A stretch of DNA of 64,000 nt, taken from the NCBI RefSeq assembly GCF_006658505.1, contig NZ_VFUZ01000005.1, positions 62,001 through 126,000 of the forward strand, given 5' to 3'. The stretch is from Mesorhizobium sp. B2-4-15 (GTDB taxonomy: Bacteria; Pseudomonadota; Alphaproteobacteria; Rhizobiales; Rhizobiaceae). The notes beneath the pieces were generated by a model, which made no database searches, was not told the DNA's origin, and was given only the letters and a program-made list of their open reading frames with translations. Positions 9,291 to 18,792 of this stretch are shown here, piece by piece; within the stretch, counting starts at the first letter, position 1; each line of letters begins with the position of its first letter. The position numbers and the translations under genes are program-made.

Positions 9291-10607
9291 ATGCCGCTGC
9301 TTGAAGACGGGTGGTTCAGTATGGGCAAGTCTCTTCGCATCGCCATCTTTGACGATAAGTATCCGACCAGCTTCGTCACGCCGCGAGCATCAAGGCATAC
9401 GATCCTGCGCCAGCGATTTCTGCCATTGAATCTGGTCTCATCCAAGCTGGAAGGCGTGACGCTGATCGAACCTGCCTTGTCTGTCGACATGGTGCATGCA
9501 TTCAACCGGATACCGATCAATTCCTCCAAGTACATCATGTCGTTTGAATCTCATTTGCCGCGACAGTTTGCCCTTCGTAAACGCGGGTTGATGGCCAGCT
9601 ACCTGAGGTCGCGGATTGCCAGCCCAAATTGCCGTCGCATCATCGCACTGTCGCATTTTGCCCACAGAAGTTTTCTGGCCCAGCACAGCGACAATCCGGA
9701 AATCGGCCTCCTGACGGAAAAGCTATTGGTCCGCCACCCGAATATCGTGGTGCCCGCGACGGAAGATGCGATGTCCGAAAACAGCGCCGAGGAACTGGTG
9801 CTGACATTTGTCGGCGCTCACTTTGGCCGCAAGGGCGGATGCGTTGCAGTCAAGATCGCCGAAAAAGCCATCCAGCAGAAATTGCCCATCCGGGTAAACA
9901 TTGTCTCAAGTCTCCAGGTTGGCGGCCATATATGGACGGATCCGACAAGTCCGGGATTCTTCGACCCCTATATAAAGCTGCTCGAACTGAGAAACGTCCA
10001 GCATCACGGGGTTTTGCCCAACCGATCGGTGCGACAATTGCTGCGCAACTCGCACTTCGGCATCCTCGCCACGTTTGGCGATACTTTCGGCTATTCAGCG
10101 CTGGAATCCATGTCCGAGCACACTCCGGTTCTTGGAACGAAGGTCTGCGCCTTGCCGGAATTCCTTGAGGACGGCGTCAACGGGATTGCCCTGCCCGTCA
10201 GGCTCAACGACATCGGCGATTGGTGGAGTCCGGGATACGATTCGCGGGGGGAGGCGAAATATGCCGAATATTTCCGTGACGAGGTCGAGCGGCTCGCCAG
10301 TTTGGCCATCGAACGATTGAAGCCGTATATAGGGCAACCCGCCTTGATGGAGCCGCTCCGGCGCGATGCCCGCAGGACCGCGGAGACCATGTTCGGGTTA
10401 GAATCCGCGGGCGCGTTTCTCGATGCGCTTTACGATCGTGTCGCATTGGAAAGAGCGGGCGAGTCTGTGCAGCTCGATCCTGCCTTCGATGTTGCATCTC
10501 CCCAGTCCTTGCAGCTTGAAACCGTTCGACTCGGTTCATCGCAGTTTGAACCTGGCAGGCAAGAATGTAGTGGACAAACCCACCTCCCAACAGCCTCCGC
10601 GGCTTGA
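9291..10607 (+). CDS. GT4-type glycosyltransferase in EPS locus
   Basis: A protein of 438 residues (428 if it starts at ATG 9321, MGKSLRIAIFDDKYP, which is the more natural N-terminus). The C-terminal half has the retaining GT-B donor-site pattern: LVLTFVGAHFGRKGG, then GVLPNRSVRQLLRNSHFGILATFGDTFGYSALESMS, with the family EX7E-type region GYSALESMSEHTPVLGT. I do not recognise it as a named Exo protein. It may add a sugar specific to this strain's EPS, possibly taking the place of ExoW. It is transcribed divergently from exoL, with the palindromes between them. The codon use looks less GC-biased than that of the neighbouring exo genes. Confidence 0.78.
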   Translation: MPLLEDGWFSMGKSLRIAIFDDKYPTSFVTPRASRHTILRQRFLPLNLVSSKLEGVTLIEPALSVDMVHAFNRIPINSSKYIMSFESHLPRQFALRKRGLMASYLRSRIASPNCRRIIALSHFAHRSFLAQHSDNPEIGLLTEKLLVRHPNIVVPATEDAMSENSAEELVLTFVGAHFGRKGGCVAVKIAEKAIQQKLPIRVNIVSSLQVGGHIWTDPTSPGFFDPYIKLLELRNVQHHGVLPNRSVRQLLRNSHFGILATFGDTFGYSALESMSEHTPVLGTKVCALPEFLEDGVNGIALPVRLNDIGDWWSPGYDSRGEAKYAEYFRDEVERLASLAIERLKPYIGQPALMEPLRRDARRTAETMFGLESAGAFLDALYDRVALERAGESVQLDPAFDVASPQSLQLETVRLGSSQFEPGRQECSGQTHLPTASAA

Positions 10608-10672
10608 GCGTCTCTCCAGGAGTTGCAGTTGCTGCCGCGCCGCCGGAATCTCCTGACGCGAAAGGCCTTTTC

Positions 10673-10703
10673 CGCAGTGCAACATTTTTGACGCAATGCA
10701 GCA
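10673..10703. promoter_or_regulatory. Two near-matches to the TGCRNYGCA palindrome
   Basis: CGCAGTGCA (10673-10681, followed by ACATTTTTG) and CGCAATGCA (10692-10700, followed by GCAA) each differ from the consensus by one base. Both lie upstream of the GH16 gene at 10841. Confidence 0.45.
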
Positions 10704-10840
10704 AACAATCGCCTTATCTTTGGTGTACGGCTCGATCATCAAAGTGGTGTCCATGCACTAGAACGACCTAGGCCGCATCGAATGCCCGGCTTGGCATCGT
10801 CGCCGCTGACAAGGTCAAGGCGACCCAATGGAGGCTAACG

Positions 10841-11635
10841 ATGAGTTCCACACGCAGACAATTCCTGACGCTTCTGGCGGCCTCCACGGCCATGCAGTGG
10901 GTTGCCGGCCATGCACTGGCTGAAAGCGGCACGGCGGGAAGCGGGAACGTTACCCTCGACAAGGTTCCCGACTGGTCGGGTGTCAGGCTGCAACTTTGGA
11001 AATACAGCAATCCCTTCGTGCCATCGCAGTGGAGCGAACCCAAGCTTGGAGGCTACGACTGGAAAGCCGCGAACGTCAAAATCGTCGACGGCTCCCTTCA
11101 GCTTACCGTCAGCGAGAAGGCATCCGCGCAGGTGGTGTCCGGCGCCAACACCGCTTCCTCATCGGCGAAATGGGAAGTGGACGTAACGCTTCCCTCCATG
11201 AAGCCAGGGCTAATCGCGGCGCCGCTTTGGATTTTCAACGACAAGGCCCATGAGGAAGTCGACTTTGAGATCGTCGGCACCAAGGGGATGCAGCTTACGG
11301 TCTGGGCCAACGTCGACAATCGGCACAAGACCGTTTGGATGAAATTGATCCAGTCTGGCGACCTCTCGGGCAAACGATATCGCCTGGCCATGCAATACGA
11401 GGCCGGGAAAAGAGTTGTCTTCTTCATCGACGGCAAGGAAGTGGCCGTCGTAACGCCGGCCGACACCCCCGGCGGAGCCTTTCCGAACAAGCCCATGCAG
11501 CCGTATTTCGACCTGTGGGTGGCGGCAGGCGCGGCCATGGATCCGCGTTGGGCCGGCAAATGGGAGCCAATGGCCCCTTCGGAAAGACTGGTCATGACAC
11601 TTCACGGATACAGGCGCAGCGACGTCGGCCAATGA
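10841..11635 (+). CDS. Tat-exported GH16-like glucanase
   Basis: A 264-residue secreted protein. The N-terminus has a twin-arginine signal (TRRQFLTLLAAS...GHALAES), so it is probably exported folded through the Tat system. The catalytic signature of family GH16 is present as EEVDFE (Glu139, Asp141, Glu143), with a jelly-roll-like strand pattern after it. GH16 enzymes cleave beta-1,3/1,4-glucans, so this protein may trim or shorten the EPS outside the cytoplasm, or act on plant or cyclic glucans. Its ATG is preceded by ATGGAGGCTAACG, which supplies a GGAGG site. It is distinct from the ExoK-like GH16 at 17081: the two share the catalytic motif but little else by eye. Confidence 0.75.
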   Translation: MSSTRRQFLTLLAASTAMQWVAGHALAESGTAGSGNVTLDKVPDWSGVRLQLWKYSNPFVPSQWSEPKLGGYDWKAANVKIVDGSLQLTVSEKASAQVVSGANTASSSAKWEVDVTLPSMKPGLIAAPLWIFNDKAHEEVDFEIVGTKGMQLTVWANVDNRHKTVWMKLIQSGDLSGKRYRLAMQYEAGKRVVFFIDGKEVAVVTPADTPGGAFPNKPMQPYFDLWVAAGAAMDPRWAGKWEPMAPSERLVMTLHGYRRSDVGQ

Positions 11636-11693
11636 GCTAAACTTCACGGCACCAAGGCTGCTTTGTCGAGCATCAAGGCATATGCGCCGGATA

Positions 11694-11749
11694 TGCTGCA
11701 TTGCAATATTCTTGGTTCGGCGTTCCACGTTTTCTGTTGCACTGCAAAA
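11694..11749. promoter_or_regulatory. Two TGCRNYGCA palindromes upstream of exoT
   Basis: Cores TGCATTGCA (11697-11705, within TGCTGCATTGCAATA) and TGCACTGCA (11738-11746, within TGTTGCACTGCAAAA). They are spaced 41 bases apart and lie 82-131 bases before exoT. Confidence 0.6.
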
Positions 11750-11827
11750 TTATTGTCGTAGTTTGGGGTCGGCGGCGATTGTGGATTTCGGGTTCCGGAA
11801 TCCGCGCAAAAATCAGGAATCCTGAAT

Positions 11828-13324
11828 TTGGAAGCCAATCCATTCGATCCGCCAGAAGGCTCTCTGCGCAAATCGGTCGGGCGTGGCGCGGTGGTGACCG
11901 CCCTGGCGCAATCGGTGCGAATCGCGACACAGATCATATCCGTCATCGTGCTGTCGCGGCTGCTTTCGCCACAGGATTTCGGCGTCGTGGCGATGTGCGC
12001 GCCGGTGCTAGCCTTCATCGCGCTGTTCCAGGATTTCGGCCTGACCCAGGCGACGATCCAGAAATCCGGCATCCGGCATGAGGAGGTGAACTACCTCTTC
12101 TGGATCAACGTCGCCGTCAGCGCCGTGCTGGCCTGTGTGCTGGCGGGTGCCGCACCGCTGGTCGCCGCCTTCTACGGCGAGCCGCGCGTGACCGGCCTGG
12201 TGGCCGCGTTCGGGCTGCAGATCATGGCCTATGGGTCCGGCGCCCAGCATCTGGCGCTTTTGACGCGCCGCATGCAGTTCGGGCGCCTGGCGATCATCGA
12301 TGTCGCCAGCGCGGTCGCGGGGCTGGCGGTTTCGATCGCCTGGACCTTCATCGACCGCTCCTATTGGGCGCTTTTTGCCGGCACACTGACCGGCGCCGTG
12401 CTGCCGACGCTCTGCTACTGGGCCAGTTCGCGCTGGCGGCCCGGCCTGCCGCGCAAGGTCGCGGGCATCAGCGAGCTGATCAATTTCGGCGCCGGTATCA
12501 CCGGCTTCAATTTCGCCAATTTCTTTGCCCGCAACCTCGACAATGTGCTGATCGGCAAATACTGGGGCGAGGCCCAGCTCGGCCTTTATGACCGCGCCTA
12601 CAAGCTGCTTCTGTTCCCGCTCAGCCAAATCACCAATCCCTTGTCGAAAGTCATGGTGCCTGCGCTCTCCAGGCTCAAGGACGAGCCGGACCGCTACCGC
12701 AGCGCCTATCTGCGCGTCATGCCGCTGATCCTGCTGGTGGCGCTGCCCGGCGTCGCCTTCGCCACCGCGATGTCGGACGTGCTGATCCCCTACGTGCTCG
12801 GCGAGCAGTGGCGTGAAAGCGCCCCGATCTTCCTGGCGCTCGGCTTTGCCGGCCTGCTGCAGCCACTCAACAACCCGGCGGGCTGGCTGTTCGTGAGCCA
12901 GGGCCGCTCCGGCGACTTCATGCGCTGGGGCATCGTCACAGCCCTGACCTCGGTGATCGCGTTCGCGCTCGGCCTGCCCTATGGCGCGCTCGGCGTGGCG
13001 GTGGCCTATGCGGTCAGCGAGTATCTGCGCACGCCCTTCCTGTGGCTCTATGTCGGCAAGAGCGGACCGCTGCGGGCCAGCCATGTGCTGCGCGGAGCAA
13101 CGCCATTCGTGCTCGGCGCGCATCTGGCGTTGGCGGCGGTCTGGCTGATCAAGCCGGTCTTGCCGCAGCAGCATGTCATCGCCCTGGCCAGCGGTGCCGT
13201 GCTCGCCTACGCCATCACCATCGTCGTCGCGCTGGTGTTCGCACCCGGCCGTGAGGCCTTGCGCGAGGCTCTGAAGATGCTGCCGGCAAGGCCGCCGGCG
13301 GCGACACCGCGTGAAGCGCAATAA
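11828..13324 (+). CDS. exoT: ExoT-like polysaccharide flippase (Wzx)
   Basis: A 498-residue multispanning membrane protein of the MOP/MATE polysaccharide exporter family, with about 12-14 hydrophobic helices. It opens with GRGAVVTALAQSVRIATQIISVIVLSRLLSPQDFG, the typical first helix and loop of Wzx-type flippases. It would move the lipid-linked EPS subunit across the inner membrane for polymerisation by ExoQ. Length matches ExoT (about 494 aa). The start is TTG 11828, with AGGAA 8 bases upstream. Two copies of the regulatory palindrome precede it. WzxC-like colanic-acid exporter is the same family under another name. Confidence 0.87.
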   Translation: MEANPFDPPEGSLRKSVGRGAVVTALAQSVRIATQIISVIVLSRLLSPQDFGVVAMCAPVLAFIALFQDFGLTQATIQKSGIRHEEVNYLFWINVAVSAVLACVLAGAAPLVAAFYGEPRVTGLVAAFGLQIMAYGSGAQHLALLTRRMQFGRLAIIDVASAVAGLAVSIAWTFIDRSYWALFAGTLTGAVLPTLCYWASSRWRPGLPRKVAGISELINFGAGITGFNFANFFARNLDNVLIGKYWGEAQLGLYDRAYKLLLFPLSQITNPLSKVMVPALSRLKDEPDRYRSAYLRVMPLILLVALPGVAFATAMSDVLIPYVLGEQWRESAPIFLALGFAGLLQPLNNPAGWLFVSQGRSGDFMRWGIVTALTSVIAFALGLPYGALGVAVAYAVSEYLRTPFLWLYVGKSGPLRASHVLRGATPFVLGAHLALAAVWLIKPVLPQQHVIALASGAVLAYAITIVVALVFAPGREALREALKMLPARPPAATPREAQ

Positions 13325-13375
13325 TTTCGGCGCTTTCGACCATTATCCCTTCCATCCGAGCAGCAGGTCCGATCC

Positions 13376-14398
13376 ATGCACTACCGATCGATCTCCGACA
13401 TGAACGACGCCATCGTCAGCAACCTTCACCGGCTGCCGCGCGATATCGACCTGGTGGTCGGCGTTCCCAGAAGCGGCGTGCTGGCGGCGACGCTGGTCAG
13501 CCTCGCGGCCAACATTCCGATGACCGACCTGGATAGCTTCCTGGAAGGCCGGGTCTACACGTCAGGCATCACCAAGCGCCGCGCCGCGCTCGACCGCAAG
13601 GTTTCGGACATGCGCAAGGTGCTGGTGATCGATGACAGCGTCTCCGGCGGCAACGCCATGCGCGACGCCCGCGCTCGAATAAAGGCTGCCGGCATTGAGG
13701 CCGACTTCACCTTCGCCGCTGTGTTCGGCCTGCGGCCGCAGCATCCCGAAACCGATATCGTCTTCGAGGTCGTGCCGCATCCACGCATGTTCCAGTGGAA
13801 TTTCATGCACCACAAGTTCCTGGCGCAATGCTGCGTCGACATAGACGGCGTTCTGTGCCTCGATCCGACCGAGGCGGAGAACGACGACGGGCCGGCCTAC
13901 GAGAAATTCCTCAGCGAAGCGCGGCCGCTTCATGCGCCGACCCACAGGATCGGCTGGCTGGTCACCAGCCGGCTCGAGAAATACCGCACGCTGACCGAGG
14001 CGTGGCTGGCCAAGCACGGGATCCAGTATGACCACCTGGTCATGCTTGACCTGCCGAGCAAGGCGGAGCGCCAGCGGCTTGGCGCGCATGGCAGTTTCAA
14101 GGCTGATTTCTACCGCAAATCCGATGCCATCCTGTTCATCGAAAGCGAGCACGCGCAGGCGCTGAGGATCACCGAGCTGTCGGGCAAGCCGGTGCTGTGC
14201 GTCGAGACCCACATGGTCAGCTTTCCCGAGGCGCTATCCTTGCCGGCGCTTGGCCAGGCGGCGCGAAACCTGCCGGCCAGACTGCGGCAGATCAACTCGC
14301 AGGAAGGCCGCAAGAGCGTCGTCAAATCCCTGGCTCGCGCCCTGCTTGGCGCCCGTGGCTACGAAACGCTCAGAAGCCGGGGCAAGCGCCCGGCCTGA
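13376..14398 (+). CDS. Phosphoribosyltransferase-HAD fusion protein
   Basis: A 340-residue two-domain protein. Residues 1-150 look like a type I phosphoribosyltransferase: VVGVPRSG at 27-34 and the PRPP loop VLVIDDSVSGGNAM at 82-95. From residue 154 a HAD-type motif (DIDGVLCLDP) begins, and later parts (WLVTSRLEKYRTLTEAWL, then FIESEHAQALRI) fit a HAD hydrolase fold. The substrate cannot be read from sequence. It follows exoT by 51 bases and is probably co-transcribed, which suggests a job in nucleotide-sugar or polysaccharide metabolism. Orotate phosphoribosyltransferase is the name such genes sometimes get, but the second domain makes that doubtful. Confidence 0.75.
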   Translation: MHYRSISDMNDAIVSNLHRLPRDIDLVVGVPRSGVLAATLVSLAANIPMTDLDSFLEGRVYTSGITKRRAALDRKVSDMRKVLVIDDSVSGGNAMRDARARIKAAGIEADFTFAAVFGLRPQHPETDIVFEVVPHPRMFQWNFMHHKFLAQCCVDIDGVLCLDPTEAENDDGPAYEKFLSEARPLHAPTHRIGWLVTSRLEKYRTLTEAWLAKHGIQYDHLVMLDLPSKAERQRLGAHGSFKADFYRKSDAILFIESEHAQALRITELSGKPVLCVETHMVSFPEALSLPALGQAARNLPARLRQINSQEGRKSVVKSLARALLGARGYETLRSRGKRPA

Positions 14399-14406
14399 AT
14401 TGTGCC

Positions 14407-15486
14407 CTACGCGGCCTGACGGGCGCGCTGCTGCACCGCCCTGTCCAGTATCGAGAAAAAGGTGACGAACTGACGATCCGGATCAAGCTCCGGGCGCGCC
14501 GCGAAGCCGCGCGCGAGGCCCGAGACCCGATCATACTCCTTGTTATCGTTCCACAGCAGCCTGACGGCAGCCACCCAGTCGGCGAGCGGAGCATCGTGGT
14601 CCAGCACCGCGCCGCCGGGACCGATCGCTTCAGGCAGGCCGCCGCGCCGCGAACCGATGACCGGGATGCCGCTGCAATGGGCCTCGGACGCCACGCGCCC
14701 CCAGGCCTCCTCCCATTTGCTGGGCGCAAGCAGGATCCTGGTGCGGCCATAGACCGTCTTCATGTCGCTGGTGCGGTTCTCCAGCGTGACGTTACCAAGG
14801 GGCGCGATCGTTTCCTCGATGCGCGCGCGATGGTCGTCATCCAGCTTCCAGCTCTCGACGAACAGGAACGGGATTTCGGGGCACGCGCCAGCGATACGCA
14901 CCGCAAGCTCGAAGCCCTTTTCCTCATAGGGATTGATCAGGGTCACGAACTGGCCCGTCGTCGGCGTGCTGTAATGCGTCGGGTTGATGGTCGGCGGGAT
15001 CACCGTCGCCTCGATGCCGAACTCACGCTTGTAGGTACGCGCGGTGAAATCGGAATTGGCGATATAGAGCGCCGAGTGCAACTCGCGCAGATCGCCACCC
15101 AGCTCGTGAAACTCGACATTTCTGAGATAGACGACCAGCGGCACGCCCTCGGCCTGCAGCGCCTTGCCTAGCGGAACCGATTTGTGGCACTGGACCACCG
15201 CCACATCCGGCTTCACCCGGTTGACGGCAAAGCCCGCGGCCTCCCAGGGAAACCACGCCCTTATCACCGGATAGCCGGGGAAGCTGTCGACGACCGCCGG
15301 CTGACGCAACAGCTTCATCTTGGCGCGTGCCTTGAAACCGAAGACACCGTCTCCGAACAGGGCAGCGAGCACCGCCGCCTCGTGTCCGTGTTCGATCAAT
15401 TGTTCGACCAGGTGATGGGTGCTCGACTGGACACCGCCGCTGAATTCGGGCGGATACCCGTTACCACCTGCAAAAAGAACTTTCAT
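14407..15486 (-). CDS. GT4 glycosyltransferase
   Basis: A 359-residue GT-B enzyme. The N-terminus MKVLFAGGNGYPPEFSGG is the classic acceptor-domain start of family GT4, and the donor domain shows LLAPSKWEEAWGRVASEAHCSGIPVIGS, which includes the EX7E region. I do not recognise it as one of the named succinoglycan transferases. The start ATG 15486 follows GAGGAGCCAGG. It converges on the PRT-HAD gene with 8 bases between them. Its likely role is to add a further sugar to the EPS unit, since exoW was not found in the window. Confidence 0.82.
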   Translation of the reverse strand: MKVLFAGGNGYPPEFSGGVQSSTHHLVEQLIEHGHEAAVLAALFGDGVFGFKARAKMKLLRQPAVVDSFPGYPVIRAWFPWEAAGFAVNRVKPDVAVVQCHKSVPLGKALQAEGVPLVVYLRNVEFHELGGDLRELHSALYIANSDFTARTYKREFGIEATVIPPTINPTHYSTPTTGQFVTLINPYEEKGFELAVRIAGACPEIPFLFVESWKLDDDHRARIEETIAPLGNVTLENRTSDMKTVYGRTRILLAPSKWEEAWGRVASEAHCSGIPVIGSRRGGLPEAIGPGGAVLDHDAPLADWVAAVRLLWNDNKEYDRVSGLARGFAARPELDPDRQFVTFFSILDRAVQQRARQAA

Positions 15487-15699
15487 GATCCTGGCTCCTC
15501 GTCTTTTCGCGTTCATGCATGCGGCCAACGAAGAGCCGCGTCGAAGCCGCCTCAGGCGTACCGTGGCGGATCAAGCGTCGCGAATGGATCGGTACATGAG
15601 TGCCATCCGGTGAACCGGATCGGATCATCGGGCGAACTGCGCCGGTCACGTTGCGCGCGCTCGTCGCGGCTTCCGTTCCGGGCCTGTCCGTAACGGGCC

Positions 15700-17031
15700 T
15701 CACGCCGCCATTCTGCCGATCGAGTGGTATTCGATGCCGTGGCGCGCGACGACCTTGGGGTCGTAAAGGTTGCGGCCGTCGAAGATCACCGGCGTGGTCA
15801 GCGCATCCTTCAGCGCGTCGAAAGACGGCGCGCGGAAGCTTTTCCATTCAGTGGCGATGAGAAGCGCATCGGCGCCGCGCAGGGCGGCTTCCTTGGTGCC
15901 GCACAGCATCAGGTCGTCGCGCAGCCCGTAGATGGCCTGGCATTCCTGCATCGCCTCGGGATCATAGGCCTGCACGGTCGCGCCGGCGTTCCAGAGCGCT
16001 TCCATCAGGACGCGCGCCGGTGCCTCGCGCATGTCGTCGGTGTTGGGCTTGAAGGCCAGGCCCCACAGCGCAAAGGTCTTGCCCTCGAGGTTGCCCTTGA
16101 AATAGCGATTCACCTTGTCGAACAGCACGGATTTCTGGTCGTTGTTGCGCTCCTCGACGGCACGCAACAGCTTGGCGTCGAACTTGACGCCCTCGGCGGT
16201 CTTGATCAGGGCGCGTACGTCCTTGGGGAAACACGAGCCGCCATAGCCGAGCCCCGGGTAGATGAAGTGGTAGCCGATGCGCGGATCGCTGCCGATGCCC
16301 TTGCGCACCTCCTCGATATCGGCGCCCAGCTGCTCGGCCAAATTGGCCATCTCGTTCATGAAGCTGATCTTGGTCGCCAGCATGCAATTGGCGGCGTATT
16401 TCGTGAATTCGGCGCTGCGCACATCCATCACGATCATCTTCTCGTGGTTGCGGTTGAACGGCGCGTAGAGCTCGCGCATCACCGCCTCGGTGTCCTCACT
16501 GGACGTGCCGACGATGATGCGGTCCGGCTTCATGCAGTCGGCGACGGCGGAACCTTCCTTGAGGAATTCGGGGTTGGAGGCGACGTCGAAGGTCAAATCC
16601 TCGCGCCCTCGCTTCTTCAGCGTCTCGGCGATCCTCGCCTTTACCTTTTCGCAGGTGCCGACCGGCACGGTCGACTTGCCGACGACGATCTTGGCGGTAT
16701 CCATCTCGCGGCCGATGGTCTCGGCGACCGCCAGCACATATTTGAGATCGGCCGAACCATCCTCGCCGGGCGGCGTGCCGACGGCGATCATCTGGATTTC
16801 ACCATGCTTGACGGCGGCGGCGGCATCGGTGGTGAATTTGATACGGCCGGCGGCGTGATTTTCCCTGACGATGCTTTCGAGGCCGGGCTCGAAGATCGGG
16901 ACCAGGCCCTGGTTCAGCCGCTCGACCTTGTTCGCGTCGACATCGACGCAAACCACCTGGTGGCCGACCTCGGCAAGCACCGCCGCCTGCACGAGGCCGA
17001 CATAGCCAATTCCAAACACCGTCAAGTTCAT
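15700..17031 (-). CDS. UDP-glucose 6-dehydrogenase
   Basis: A 443-residue cytoplasmic enzyme that oxidises UDP-glucose to UDP-glucuronate with NAD. It has the Rossmann start [23 protein letters not shown], the linker [13 protein letters not shown], and the catalytic cysteine in [11 protein letters not shown]. The length is normal for Ugd/RkpK. Its place inside the EPS locus suggests that this polymer contains glucuronic acid, unlike classical succinoglycan from S. meliloti (galactose and glucose only). It may instead serve capsule or LPS synthesis. The gene stands alone with a 213-base gap after the GT4 gene. I see no clear regulatory palindrome before it. Confidence 0.93.
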   Translation of the reverse strand: MNLTVFGIGYVGLVQAAVLAEVGHQVVCVDVDANKVERLNQGLVPIFEPGLESIVRENHAAGRIKFTTDAAAAVKHGEIQMIAVGTPPGEDGSADLKYVLAVAETIGREMDTAKIVVGKSTVPVGTCEKVKARIAETLKKRGREDLTFDVASNPEFLKEGSAVADCMKPDRIIVGTSSEDTEAVMRELYAPFNRNHEKMIVMDVRSAEFTKYAANCMLATKISFMNEMANLAEQLGADIEEVRKGIGSDPRIGYHFIYPGLGYGGSCFPKDVRALIKTAEGVKFDAKLLRAVEERNNDQKSVLFDKVNRYFKGNLEGKTFALWGLAFKPNTDDMREAPARVLMEALWNAGATVQAYDPEAMQECQAIYGLRDDLMLCGTKEAALRGADALLIATEWKSFRAPSFDALKDALTTPVIFDGRNLYDPKVVARHGIEYHSIGRMAA

Positions 17032-17080
17032 TCGGTTTCGTTCCTTCCCAAGGCCGCGAACCGTTTACGGTCCGGCCGGT

Positions 17081-17962
17081 TCAATTCGTCTTTCCCAATT
17101 CCTTTACGCTACATACCAGCGATTCCGGAAACTGGCATGGCTCGCCGAGCGCTGTGAAGGCAACGCGCTCGACCTGCAGCGAAACCTTGCGGCCCGGATC
17201 CGCGAACGTCCCCATCCAGCCCTTCATGGTATCGCTGCCCCAAAGGCTGAAGAAGATCTTCTGGGCGTGGGCGGGCAGCTTCGCCGGATCGGTGATGGTG
17301 TTCACCAGCTTGCCATTGAGATACCAGCGCAAACTGTCCTTCTGCCAGACGAAGGCGTAGTCGTTGAACCCGCCGTCGGTGCCGCCCGGCACGTCGACCA
17401 GCTTCTCGTTCTTGCCCTTGCCGGCGATGTAGGCGTTGACCTGCACCTTGGAGGTGTCCTTGGTCAGGATCTCGAAGTCGATCTCGTCCCAGGGCTGCTT
17501 GTCGGACGGGCCGATATAGGAAAAGAAGGCGGCGTTGAGACCGGGGCCCGTGTCGGTCTTCATCCGCGCCTCATAGGTGCCATAGCCGTAGCGCTGCTTG
17601 GTCTGGACCTCGCCGCAGACGAACTCACGATCCTTCGTCTTCTGCTTCTCGAAGCCCAGCGACAACACACCGTCCGACAGTTTGACCTGCCCTTTCGACC
17701 AGGTGCAATTCTGGTGGCTGCCATTTGTCCAGCCGTCGGAAACATACCAGCGCTCGCGGTTGAAACTGGTGAAATCGTCGACGAAGGACGGGGACGTCTC
17801 GATATTCTGCGCATGGGCAGGAACTGCCAGCGGGCTGCCCAGGACAACCAACAGCAACGCACAGAGCGAACCCAATCGACCCGGGCTGTCTTGCCTGTTC
17901 CGGCGCGCGAACGGCATTGCGTGAATTGCTGTCGTGGACGTGGTTTTCGGATCAGAATTCAT
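17081..17962 (-). CDS. exoK: ExoK-like secreted GH16 endo-glucanase
   Basis: A 293-residue secreted glucanase. The signal-like stretch LGSLCALLLVVLGSPLAVPAHA ends near residue 51. The GH16 lichenase-type catalytic motif is WDEIDFEIL, with nucleophile Glu160 and acid/base Glu164. Cysteine-bearing NCTWSKGQV and the YGYGTYEARMK segment match ExoK/ExsH-type enzymes that cleave nascent succinoglycan into shorter chains. ATG 17962 was chosen because AAGGTGAG lies 8 bases upstream, whereas the longer frame adds a non-homologous tail. In S. meliloti exoK is beside exoL. Here it has moved next to ugd. Confidence 0.86.
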   Translation of the reverse strand: MNSDPKTTSTTAIHAMPFARRNRQDSPGRLGSLCALLLVVLGSPLAVPAHAQNIETSPSFVDDFTSFNRERWYVSDGWTNGSHQNCTWSKGQVKLSDGVLSLGFEKQKTKDREFVCGEVQTKQRYGYGTYEARMKTDTGPGLNAAFFSYIGPSDKQPWDEIDFEILTKDTSKVQVNAYIAGKGKNEKLVDVPGGTDGGFNDYAFVWQKDSLRWYLNGKLVNTITDPAKLPAHAQKIFFSLWGSDTMKGWMGTFADPGRKVSLQVERVAFTALGEPCQFPESLVCSVKELGKTN

Positions 17963-18115
17963 ACCAAACTCACCTTTGTGCTGTGCGTCCCCAACCCAAA
18001 GTCGACGTTTGAAGTGCCTCCAAACGGGCCAACCTTGACCTTCCTCGTTTGACCCTCCTTGAACTTCCTTTCCACCTCGCATCAAATTCGTCGTGGCAGT
18101 CTCGCACCTTCGCTT

Positions 18116-18517
18116 TCACTTTCGGCCGGCGCCCGCGGGCCTGGCAAAATCGACCTCGACGGCCGAATCGGACGCCTCATCCTTGTCGAAGACCATATCC
18201 AGCGAATGACGGAGTTCCTGCATCATGCCGTTCTGGCGCGACAGCGCCGCGATGCGGCGCTCGCAATTCAGGATCGACTTTGTCAGTGCGCTGACTTCGG
18301 ACGACCGGCGATCGGAGGCGGAGCCATTTTCCATGGCTTCGACGAGGAAGGCCGCGTTGGTCGCCGTCTTGCGGTAGCGGCTCTCCAGGCCGGTTTTCTC
18401 GGCCTCGATCTCGGCGGCGATCTGCTCGAACAGCTTCGCCAGTCGGTCGAGGCGCGCGATGTCGGCCTGCCGGTCCCGGGCAGGATCCCTTGATCTGAAG
18501 CCGAATATCGAGGCCAT
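18116..18517 (-). CDS. Conserved-looking hypothetical protein, coiled coil
   Basis: A 133-residue, soluble, highly charged protein with no signal peptide or membrane segment. Residues about 20-60 and 75-105 have heptad-like patterns (LDRLAKLFEQIAAEIEAEK and later), suggesting an alpha-helical coiled coil. I do not recognise the family. The start ATG 18517 has AGGAATTTAAGCTC in front of it. A TGCRNYGCA palindrome lies about 155 bases upstream, so it may belong to the EPS regulon. It precedes exoK in the same direction by 154 bases and might be co-transcribed. Confidence 0.6.
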   Translation of the reverse strand: MASIFGFRSRDPARDRQADIARLDRLAKLFEQIAAEIEAEKTGLESRYRKTATNAAFLVEAMENGSASDRRSSEVSALTKSILNCERRIAALSRQNGMMQELRHSLDMVFDKDEASDSAVEVDFARPAGAGRK

Positions 18518-18666
18518 GAGCTTAAATTCCTGTCATCGCCGGCGCGCGTGCCGGATTACTGGCCGACCCCGCAACGGGGTTCAAATGTCGCATCGTCCTC
18601 CTCCTGCGACGGGGAGAGGGAGTTCAGACCAATCCGATCGGAGGCCAGTTCGGCTGGTCGTTTTAT

Positions 18667-18682
18667 TTGCTGCACCGCAACA
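18667..18682. promoter_or_regulatory. TGCRNYGCA palindrome
   Basis: Core TGCACCGCA at 18671-18679 in TTTGCTGCACCGCAACA. It is upstream of the hypothetical gene at 18517 (minus strand). Confidence 0.55.
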
Positions 18683-18792
18683 TAGACTGCCATCCCCGGG
18701 GCCGTGAGGCAACCACCCAATTCGTAAACTCATAAATCCGATGGAAATGCTTTGCGCGATGAGCCTGGCGGCGGGCAAACGTTCCCGGCGTC

